DNA from: Cochliopodium minus
Lineage: Eukaryota > Discosea > Himatismenida > Cochliopodiidae
Length of the DNA stretch: 15,682 nucleotides
NCBI GenBank assembly: GCA_024220525.1
Contig: JAMYWO010000336.1
Location: 23,655 to 39,336 of the forward strand
Direction of reading: 5' to 3'
Numbering within the stretch: the stretch's first letter is position 1; every line of letters begins with the position of its first letter. The notes beneath the pieces were generated by a model, which made no database searches, was not told the DNA's origin, and saw nothing but the letters and a program-made list of their open reading frames with translations. The translations under genes and the position numbers were made by a program. Below, piece by piece: positions 8,016 to 15,682 of the stretch.

Positions 8016-10282
8016 TTAAAAGATTTGCTCATTTGGGTTTGAGAATAAATGATTTAATTTAAAAAGAAATTTCAAAGGATGATTAAAGAATTCAAGTTTT
8101 TCTATTGCTTCAATAGGATTTTTGATCAACAAATTTACTATTTCAAGCCATCCCTTTTGATCTTCGTTGCATCTATGCATAGAAAAGATGTGGGACAAAG
8201 AAAACCAATCATGTTCAATTTTCTTTAGTTCAAACTGTTCAGCTTCAGGATGTCTTTTGCAATCAGTGATATCCACATTAAAATCGCTGGGATATTCCTC
8301 ATCTATCATAAAATCGAAATCAATAATTTTACTTTTGGAAGGATCTCTATTGTTGAAGAGGATGTTCAATGGTCTTATGTCTCCATGGATATCGCCTGAT
8401 TTATGTATTTCTTGGAGGAATTTAGCAACATAAAAAGCTTGAGAGGTGTCAGTGGCATAGTGATCTCCATCTATAGAATCATATTGAAGTACATGAGCAT
8501 CTTCATGGAATGTCATCAGCCCGACCATTTCTTCAGGGAGATATTTCTCATATTTTTCTTTGATTTTTTCTGCCATTATTTCATTTTGATAAAACTTGAG
8601 AATCTTTATTTTTCCATCTTTGGTTTGTTTCGCTACTTTTTTGTTGATTGGCTGCCAAGTCATGAAAGAATCTCTGTTTTCTTTAACAAAGTCTGCATAA
8701 TTCACAAGCACATCAATGATTTTAGAGACAGTTTTTATGAATTCTTTTTTATAATGATCTGTTGAGATCAAGTCTTTCATCAAATAGATTTCCTTGTTAT
8801 GAAATGATGCAGCAGACAAAGTTGCTTGCTTCAATATTCCATTTTTGGAATACAGAAACTTTATCAAGAGAAAAGCAGGATTGGGTCTGTCGAAATTTGG
8901 TGCAATATCCACACAATATCCCAGTAATTGAGCCATAGCATCTGATGAATGTTTTGGGAGTTTCGTCTCAATTATCCCAACTGGTATAGATCTTGATACA
9001 TCTGGAATATTCTCCTTTGAATTTATTTTGTAGCAATCAATGGAGGGCATGACATCAAGAGGATGGTTATTTTCGTATTGGTGAGGATAAAGCATACTTC
9101 CTTCCTTGTTTTGAGCAAAATGTTGTAATACTAAGGACAACAAAGCTGAAATTTTTGTTTCTTTATCATCATTCCCAATGCGTCCATTTCCCATTTTTGT
9201 ATTCAATGATACAATACGATCAACTTTCAAACTCCCATTTGCTATTTTGACAAGTTGATCGATTTTGATGAAAGATGGATGATACATAAAGCAATCTTTT
9301 GAGTCAATGATAGGAATTTGTTTTTTTGAAAGCGTAGATGATATGTAGATACTAGATCCAAAGAATTTTTGTAATGCTGATTCTTTATTGGGAGAATTTT
9401 GGAATTTTTTAAATGTTTTGGTTGAAGATTTAGAAGATTTTGATCTACTCTTCTTCTCTTTTAGTTTAAAGATTTCCTCGTTAATTTTTGGAACATGATC
9501 ATTGCACCATTTCCTCACATTTTCACTCAATTCCTCATATTTCCAACCACATTATTTTCATCGTCCAATTTCAAGGATTTAATGATGTCACCCCACTTGT
9601 TAAGATCAATGGATTCAGGTTGGTATTTAACTATCTGTTTAATTATTGAAGGAATATTCAAAGAGAAGAAAATAAATTCACCTCCATCTTTTTGATATAA
9701 TTCTTAATCCATTTTTTGATGGCAATATTTTCTTCTTCATTATTCCCAAGTTTTGAAAAAGAAGATGTATCGAGAATATTTATTTTCAATTGATCTATAT
9801 TTCTGATTCCCTCGTGGATAAATCGAGAAAACAAGGAAGGATTCAAGTAAGTTGCATAAGGATGTGATTTTTTAATTTGATTGGAGAAATCATTGAGTGA
9901 TTTTATTTTTTTCTGGAATATGAATTGGTTAAGAAATAATAATAAATTATATATATTACGTAAGAGAAGAACAATAGATGCAATTTATCGAATATTTTAT
10001 TGTCAATTATTTTATGAAATTCTATCTCCAAAATTTTTTTGGTTTTGTCTTTGAGGTAAACAAATTCTTCACATCCTTCGAATGAAAAATTGACCAAGAA
10101 TTTGATTGCAAAATCCTTTATTTTCATTTTTTCAAGAGATATTTCTTCAATAATTTGTGATGTTTCTTCTATCTTTGTCTCTTCCTTTATTTCAATTTCA
10201 TCTCCAAATTTTCTTTCTTTAAACAATTCAAAGAAAAATAAATATAATACATCCAAAAAATATTACTTTTATTTTCCTTCAT
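8016..10282 (-). CDS. PD-(D/E)XK nuclease-like plus protein-kinase-like fusion protein (Crinkler/REase-kinase type, tentative), apparent frameshift
   Basis: Four exons on the minus strand: 10282-10267 (tentative first exon), 10216-9960, 9912-9682 and 9634-8016, about 707 residues if one missing base near 9542 is allowed for. The N-terminal 200 residues are charged and unrecognised, followed by a Lys/Ser-rich linker. The middle looks like a PD-(D/E)XK nuclease fold: Asp in PSIDCYK, then GIIETKL with the E-x-K pair encoded at 8969-8961, then AQLLGY with a conserved-type Gln. The C-terminal third resembles a divergent kinase: KILKFY as possible beta-3 lysine, catalytic loop HGDIRPLN (H-x-D-x4-N kept) and IIDFDF where DFG is DFD. 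Nuclease plus kinase-like domains occur together in Crinkler-type eukaryotic effectors and transposon-linked proteins; no LFLAK-type header is seen. The family is inferred, and whether the gene is intact is uncertain. Confidence 0.6.
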
Positions 10283-10478
10283 CTTTTTATATTCAATTTT
10301 ATTTTATATATTTTATTTTTTTTTTTTATATATTTTATAATTAGATATATTGTCAATTTTTCATTAAGTATATGTTTTGAATTCAACCAGATGAGTAAGT
10401 TCATACATTTATTTTTTGAGGAAAATGTGATTACAATTTATTTTATTTCTTGAAATTTTCAAGTTGAGAAAGATTATT
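10283..10478 (-). other. Intergenic between PP4c and the nuclease-kinase gene
   Basis: These 196 bases of A/T-rich sequence include T runs of 11 to 12 around 10318-10328. On the minus strand two overlapping AATAAA hexamers (plus-strand tttatt at 10437-10442 and 10442-10447) lie 32-42 bases past the PP4c stop and could be its poly(A) signal. No coding potential is seen. Confidence 0.45.
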
Positions 10479-11935
10479 TTATAAAAAGTAATCAGGAGTA
10501 GCTCTCTTGGTTGGAACCCCTCTTAACTCTTGTGGAGCGGCCTCAAAAATTTTATAGTTCTTTTTGAGATTATCATCCACTTCCATAATTGCAGCAACAT
10601 TTCCACAACGATAGCAATAATTAGGAGCGGACCATACAGTAACCAAAGTTTCATTGAACATATGTTTATAACCCTCCATAACAAGTTGATGGGCTCTAAT
10701 TATAAAAAGTTAATTTGCTCAAAATTAATTTAAATATAAATTTTAAATTTGAAATTTCTATCTATTTACTATTGAAAATTTTTTTGTGAGAATTTAATTT
10801 GATTAATATTGGTCAAATATACATCATTTTTACTAATAAATTTTCATTATAATAAATATAAAAAATTATTTGTGGAATAAGGTCAAATTATTCAATTCCA
10901 TAAATTCTCATAGATAATATCGGTTTTTTTTTTTTACCTTGCAATCAAATTCAATCCATTAATTTGATTGAATTGATTGACAATATCTCCGCCAAACAAA
11001 TATCCAGCACCACGAGGAGACAAACCCCATCCCTCGATATCCTCAGGATCAGACCACAACAAATCGCACATCGCACCATCATGAGGGACTTCCTGCTTTC
11101 TATCAATCGTTCTGATTTGATCGAGGGTGTTGATGGATGGAGATAAACCACCATGTACACAGAGGATCTTATCATCTATCACTGCAGAGAGACTGAGATA
11201 ATCGAATACTTCTGTGCATTCCCTCCACACGTTGACGGATCCATATTTTCTCAAGCATTCGTCATAAAATCCATATACTTGAGTGATTTGTCTTGATTCC
11301 TTTGAAAATTTATGTAAAATGTTTGAAATTTCACAATTTTAAAGTTATGTTGGAAAGTTTATTGAGTTCTGTTGAAAAAGGATATCAAAATGAAATTTCA
11401 AATATTTGATTTTTTATATCATCTATTTCCTTTGAACTTTAAATAATATTAAAAAAAAAAGTTTGTATCTTACATGATTTCCTCTGATCAAATAGATTCT
11501 ATCTGGATATCTTACTTTCAATGCCAAAAGCAATAAAAATGTTTCTACACTATAAAATCCTCTATCTACAAAATCACCCTATTTGAATGGAATGTTAATA
11601 AAAATGAATGGGTTGAATGTCAATAAAAATATATACCATGAATAAATAATTGGTATTTGGACAATCACCACCAACTTTAAATAATTCCTTCAAATCATAA
11701 AATTGTCCATGAATATCTCCACAGATCTATTGATTTAATAAATTTGTTAGTATCTAACAAACATCGTCATAATTTTTCAATTTAATTTTACAGTTACAGG
11801 CGAATCTACTCTTTGAACATTAGATTCCTCCAACAAAATTTCTCTTGCCTTTCTGCAAAGCTCTTTTACTTCAGATTCTTTTATAATTTCACATCTTCTC
11901 AACATTTCAATTTGCCTATCTAAGTCGCTGCTCAT
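10479..11935 (-). CDS. ppp4c: Serine/threonine protein phosphatase 4 catalytic subunit
   Basis: PPP-family metallophosphatase that acts with PP4 regulatory subunits in DNA-damage, centrosome and transcription control. Five exons on the minus strand, 11935-11792, 11726-11637, 11578-11474, 11299-10938 and 10695-10479, give exactly 305 residues, close to the 307 of animal PP4c. Metal-binding and catalytic motifs are all present: GDIHG (residues 51-55), GDFVDRG (79-85), RGNHESRQ spanning the exon 3/4 border, HGGLSPS, and the [10 protein letters not shown] stretch spanning the exon 4/5 border. PP4-type rather than PP2A or PP6 features include [17 protein letters not shown] at the start, [23 protein letters not shown] and the ending PDYFL, whose last Leu is the carboxymethylation site in this family. 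Four introns of 65, 58, 174 and 242 nt have GT-AG borders and matching phases. Orthology is high confidence; regulation is not visible. Confidence 0.96.
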
Positions 11936-12185
11936 TTTACAGTAATTATTTTAAAATATGTTTATTCTTTTTTAAGAGGGATCTCCTTTTGAGAGTATTC
12001 AATTTTTTTTTTTTTTATTTCAGTTTATAATTTTTTTTTTTCTCTTTAAATTTTATTTTTAAGCTAAATTTTGAGATTCCAAAAATAGAAAGAGTGATTT
12101 GAAAACAAACTCTGAAAAGTTCATCACTATTCCAAATTAAAAAATTTTAGAAGAAATTAAATTTGAGATTTGAAAAAAGGTATAT
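11936..12185 (-). other. Intergenic: PP4c promoter side and RFTS-DDT-WHIM gene 3' side
   Basis: These 250 bases lie between two head-to-tail minus-strand genes. The stretch carries long T runs on the plus strand (about 12003-12017 and 12031-12041), meaning A runs upstream of the PP4c start on its coding strand. No gene or clear motif is seen. Confidence 0.5.
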
Positions 12186-15100
12186 TTAATTGCACATTTT
12201 ACTATAATCAATCCTCTTGCCTCTAGTGGCAATACCAGCATTGGTGTATTCGTTTTCATCAAGCCTATTGATGGATTTTGGTCGACCTCTTTTTCTTGGA
12301 GAAGGAGTGAGATCTCCATCAAAATCTATTTCTATGAGTTTACGAACACCTTTTTTGGGAGTTTTCTTTACTGGAGTTTTCTTTATAGGAGTCTTCTTTA
12401 CAGGAGTCTTCTTTATAGGTGTACTGAAAATTTTTCTTGTTGTTGGCTCTTCACTTTCTTCTTCAGAATTTTCTGTCATTTCGTAAATACTGGCGACGAT
12501 ACATTCTTGGAGAGCGGCTAAAAGAAGGCCAAAGAGAGGAAAATTTATATTTTTTGATGCAGAGTTTTTCTTCCAATAAGGTCCAAAGGATTTCCATTTT
12601 TGGTTGAAATATTTGCTTTTAATTTGTTCAGAAAGTTCTATTAGGAGATCTGTGAGCTGATTGACAGTTTTGCAACTTTTGACAGATCTTTCGAAAGATT
12701 TAGCCTCCACGAATTCTTCCTCCTTGAAAGCGAGTGTAGGTAGAGAATTTCTGAAAGAAGAAAGCAAGAAGATGTATTCAGAAAGAGGCTCAGTATACAT
12801 TTTATTGTTCTTAGGATAAAAATGAAAATAATACTCTTTTTCTCTTTTGAACTCTCTTTGGTTCGTGGAAAACCTAGGAATGAGTTCCGTTGGATATTCT
12901 TTCCACTTCATATTCTCTTTGAGCTTGGGGAGAATGCCCCCAAAATTCTTTTTGAGATGATATTCTCTGTTTCCTCTAGGATCCAACTTGGAATACAAGT
13001 CTTTCACGTCATCATAATGAGAAATAGTCTTCCAAGTTTTATCAGATGATTCCACCAAAATGATGTGATCGATGCCCACTATCCCCTCAAAGAACCAGTA
13101 AGTATTGAAAAAGCGATCTTCGCCTATAGGAGTCAACTTGATCTTCTTTTGGATTTGCAAGATCGTTTTGTCGGACTGCCCTGTGAACTCCTGTATCTCC
13201 AAACTCTTTCTTTCTTCCAAGTTCCTCACCAATTCCTCTTCGTCTCTCTGTTGTTGAAACAAATCTTCAAGGTTAGATTTAAGTGATTTTATCTTCCTCT
13301 TGACCACCAAAATTTGTTTTTTGTTGCCTTCTTTTTCAAGTTTTTCACTTTTAATAAAAATTAGATTAACAAAAAAAAGAAAAAAAAAAAATTTCCTTGT
13401 ACATTTCTTCCTCGTTCTCTTTAATTTCTTTTTTTACTTTTTCTAGTCCTTTGTTGAATTCGTTTTTAAGTCTTTTGTATTCATTGGAAGAGTGAAACAG
13501 CTTTTCCTTTTTGTAAACATCCTTGATGTGCTGCAAGCCAAGAGAGCGTTCCTTCTCACAAACTTTGAGCTTCTCAGAAGAGATGTTGATGAACTTTTGA
13601 AGATTCTTTGACTGAAGCAACTTACTGCAAAAAAACTCTAGGATCAAAACTTTGTTGACAACAGAAAGAGATTCATAAACACCAATTCCCAATTCCTCCA
13701 ACAAAGCCTTACGGTCAATTTTAGATGGCAAAGTGATCTGATCGAACAAGATGTGTCTTCTGAACACTTCGATCCATGTGTAAGCAGTGTTCATGAGGCG
13801 AGGGGTGGAAGTCCAGCAGTAAAGCTTGGAAGCTTCATCTTCTCCTTGAACAATCTTGCTGTCGACTGATTTCTTTGGTTTCTTTTTGGCTTTTTCATCT
13901 TGCTCACTTTCATCCCCTTTATCTTCTTTCTCATCCATATAATCCTCTTTATCCCCTTTCTCGCTCTTGTCCTCTTTATCTTTTTTCTCATCAAAATTTT
14001 CTTTATCCGCCTGTCCGCTAATCTCGTCTTGATCACTCTTTTCACCAACGTTTATCTCAGTCAAAGATTTCCTCTTTTTGATTCTCTCCGCCTGAGTGAT
14101 GTACATTGCTTTGTTCGTGCCTTCGGACAAGACCCTGGACAAAAGAATAGAGTAAGTAACTTGTGTCTCCAAAGAACTCCTCTTGCAAGTCATTTCATAT
14201 TCTAACTCACAGATGGAAGGTATATGTGACTCCATGTGTTCCCCAAAAGCATTCAAAAAGTGAAAGACAGTGAAAAATTCTGAGATGCATTGTTCTGGTA
14301 TACGAGTAACAAGTTTTCTGAATATTGGGAAATCTACTTTTTCGTACTCTCCCAATTTAGTGTCTTCCACAAGATCTTTGTTTTTCAAAAATTAAATTAT
14401 AAAAGTTGTGATTTTCTTTGCTTACCCTTAATTCTGATTGACGATGGGCTTAGATCTCTTTTCTCTGTACTTATAGTTTCAATTCCTTCAATTTCTATGC
14501 AGTCTTCGTTCTTGTTTATTTGAGATTTCTTTTATAAAAGATTAATTAATTTTTTATAGGAAATTACTTTTGATACCAATCCCAATAAAAATGGACATTC
14601 TGCCAAATTAGTATCTCTGTCATATTTATCCAACAAAAACTTTCCAAGTTTTTCTATTTTGATTTAATTATTAGTTACTAAAATCGAAATATTAATCCAA
14701 AAGATTTTTTTACCCAATAAGAAATTTTCGCTGATTTTGAATTTCTCAGAGATCTCAGTGATCAATTCTTTATAATTTGATTTCTCATTGATTCTCTTGT
14801 TTACATAAGTTACAACCTCCATATTCAATAAAAATTCGTTGAAATGTTGTTCGGATTTGGGGTGAGGTGAAATTATTTTATAATATGCTTTGGATGTATC
14901 CACCCATATATTAGACTTTCCATAATCAACATATTCGATTGAAAATTCAATTATATTTGGTAAAAAAACTCTAATATCCAGTGATTCTGTCGAATTATAA
15001 AATATAAATTAATATATGACCAAATTGTGAATAACATAATTATATTGTTATTATAAATTGTTATTGGTGGATGATTTCTTACCTTGATTTGATTTCATAT

Positions 15101-15308
15101 TTCCAATAAGAATAATATTGAAGTTTTCTTTTCCAATATTAAATGGAACATCAATCCTATTTTCTCGATCCAAAATTCTAACTCCACTCAAACATCTGAA
15201 GGAGGGATATTTATCTTTATCAGTTCCAAATTGATAATCTTTTGAGATCGTAGATTCATCTATTTGGGAATATTCTTCGCCATCTATATTAATGAAAGGA
15301 TTATCCAT
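12186..15308 (-). CDS. RFTS(DNMT1-RFD)-DDT-WHIM chromatin protein with AT-hook
   Basis: Predicted ISWI-associated or chromatin-reader protein. Six exons on the minus strand, 15308-15083, 14986-14714, 14653-14568, 14528-14426, 14375-13403 and 13347-12186, total 940 residues with all phases matching. Residues 35-170 resemble the replication-foci-targeting domain of DNMT1: SFRCLSGVRILDRENR, FSIEYVDYGKSNIWVDTSKA, YYKIISPHP. A conserved stretch LAECPFLLGL follows near 185-194. The DDT domain is about residues 260-313 (FFTVFHFLNAFGEHM), WHIM1 about 429-493 (YTWIEVFRRH, KVLILEFFCSKLL) after an acidic/Lys linker, and a coiled coil about 495-610. WHIM2 is near 620-660 (PIGEDRFFNTYWFF). Four KKTPV/I repeats lie near 862-886 and an AT-hook (KRGRPKS) near 907. 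DDT-WHIM proteins of the ACF1/WSTF/RLT type bind ISWI ATPases and linker DNA. No methyltransferase, PHD or bromodomain is present. Confidence 0.87.
12358..12417 (-). repeat. Four tandem 15-nt units encoding K-K-T-P-V/I
   Basis: Plus-strand units of 15 nt begin at 12358, 12373, 12388 and 12403, differing at only a few positions. They encode alternating TPVKK and TPIKK, an SPKK-like basic repeat suited to binding the DNA minor groove, placed just before the AT-hook of the chromatin protein. Confidence 0.85.
13880..14050 (-). other. Asp/Glu/Lys-rich imperfect repeat linker inside the DDT-WHIM protein
   Basis: The minus strand here encodes a run of short units such as DKEDK, EKGDKED and DEKEDKGD, almost without hydrophobic residues, between the DDT and WHIM1 domains. 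It is likely a disordered spacer that expanded by slippage. Antisense reading gives a long open frame that is only its shadow. Confidence 0.7.
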
Positions 15309-15469
15309 TTTTTTTATATTTTTATTGTTGCAGAAAGAAATGAAAAATGCGGCAAAAAAACATAGAAAAAGAATATTTTTATTTTGTTTTCTTTCTTAAT
15401 AATAGAAAGCTATAGATGTAATGAATTGTACAAATCCAAAAAAGAAAGAATTTGGTTGTTGGGAGAAAA
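15309..15469 (-). other. Intergenic between the GCK-III kinase stop and the RFTS-DDT-WHIM start
   Basis: These 161 AT-rich bases lie between two minus-strand genes. A reverse-strand AATAAA (plus-strand tttatt at 15378-15383) lies about 90 bases past the kinase stop. The stretch must also hold the promoter of the chromatin gene; no motif stands out. Confidence 0.45.
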
Positions 15470-15682
15470 TTAATTTCTTTTTTGGAGCAATTGGATGACT
15501 TGATGAAGAATCTTATGTGTGACACCAGGGATGGAATCTTCAGCTTGTTCAAAAGAATCCTTCAACCTATTGAGGACTTCCTTTTGTTCGTTAGAGGTGA
15601 CAGTCTTTTCGAGAGAGAGGAGAACAGGGGAGATGATGGTATCAAAAGCAGATGGTTTCTTTTTGACATCCTTGTTTTCCTT
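15470..15682 (-). CDS. C-terminal end of the GCK-III kinase (same gene as 1-1481)
   Basis: Read on the minus strand, this segment continues the kinase frame that runs off position 1: the 77 bases at 15606-15682 are identical to 1-77, and the frame stays open through the overlap to TAA at 15472-15470. The encoded tail carries a helical segment ending in LKDSFEQAEDSIPGV followed by an IL..VIQLLQ helix. This matches the conserved C-terminal region of GCK-III kinases (family pattern aFe.AEe..PGi...l...lL), which in animals binds CCM3/PDCD10 and links the kinase to STRIPAK complexes. That partner role is known for the family and inferred here. The next gene on the same strand starts 161 bases downstream. 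Confidence 0.9.
   Translation of the reverse strand, partial: KENKDVKKKPSAFDTIISPVLLSLEKTVTSNEQKEVLNRLKDSFEQAEDSIPGVTHKILHQVIQLLQKRN
15606..15682. repeat. Terminal direct repeat, right copy (identical to 1-77)
   Basis: Right-hand copy of the 77-base exact end overlap. Assembly by de Bruijn graph leaves an overlap of one k-mer when a path closes on itself, and 77 is a common k-mer setting; applying that here is inference. Confidence 0.95.

Noticed and set aside
8167-8765. Plus-strand open frames opposite the nuclease-kinase gene
   Set aside because: They are antisense shadows; the minus frame carries recognisable catalytic motifs over the same bases.
9528-9560. A 17-nt intron (GTGGTTGG...ATGAG) that would also restore the frame in the nuclease-kinase gene
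   Set aside because: All other introns here are 47 nt or longer, and a 17-nt intron is below the size spliced by ordinary spliceosomes. A one-base deletion is more economical.
13900-14205. Plus-strand hydrophobic open frame resembling a membrane protein
   Set aside because: It is the reverse complement of the Asp/Glu/Lys-rich linker; complementing GAA/AAA/GAT codons produces F/L/I-rich nonsense.
1-15682. Plasmid, mitochondrial or viral genome suggested by circularity
   Set aside because: There are no organelle, replication or capsid genes, and every gene is a nuclear-type intron-containing eukaryotic gene.
1-15682. tRNA, rRNA, CRISPR arrays or insertion sequences
   Set aside because: No cloverleaf-like segments, spaced repeats or transposase frames were seen on either strand; the AT-rich introns and gaps give no RNA-gene signature by eye.

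Overview
This window is nuclear DNA from an AT-rich unicellular eukaryote, not a bacterium or virus. It carries eukaryotic signalling and chromatin genes cut by short AT-rich GT-AG introns (mostly 45-280 nt), with several very small exons (14, 31, 32 and 33 nt) and compact intergenic gaps of about 100-280 nt. The standard genetic code fits: the visible stops are TAA and TGA, and no in-frame stop has to be reassigned. Lineage cannot be fixed by eye; an amoeboid protist is plausible because of the GCK-III kinase, BTB/BACK, RhoGAP, Rab and RFTS-DDT-WHIM repertoire. Splice models below were built by hand from GT/AG sites, phase agreement and protein family fit, with no transcript data.

Layout. 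(1) 1-1481, minus: GCK-III Ste20-like kinase lacking its first exon(s). Its last 45 codons plus stop lie at 15470-15682, because the window ends overlap by 77 identical bases and the contig is circularly permuted. (2) 1482-1663: an A/T-only heptamer-like repeat containing a single N, probably a false or unresolved join. (3) 1664-3142, minus: BTB/BACK adaptor, 3' truncated at that repeat. (4) 3357-6869, plus: RhoGAP with a long proline-rich tail built from ten VNYxxLNPP-type repeats on duplicated phase-1 exons. (5) 7150-7911, plus: Rab11-like GTPase. (6) 8016-10282, minus: a PD-(D/E)XK nuclease-like plus kinase-like fusion, with one apparent frameshift. (7) 10479-11935, minus: complete PP4 catalytic subunit. 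(8) 12186-15308, minus: 940-residue RFTS-DDT-WHIM chromatin protein with an AT-hook.

There is no operon logic. The BTB and RhoGAP genes are divergent, and the Rab and nuclease-kinase genes are convergent; the remaining minus-strand genes run head to tail. Several products belong to signalling (kinase, RhoGAP, Rab, PP4), but nothing in the sequence shows that they work in one pathway. The most unusual content is the exon-duplicated RhoGAP tail, the RFTS-DDT-WHIM combination, the nuclease-kinase fusion, and the apparent circularity, which is more likely an assembly effect than a real circle.
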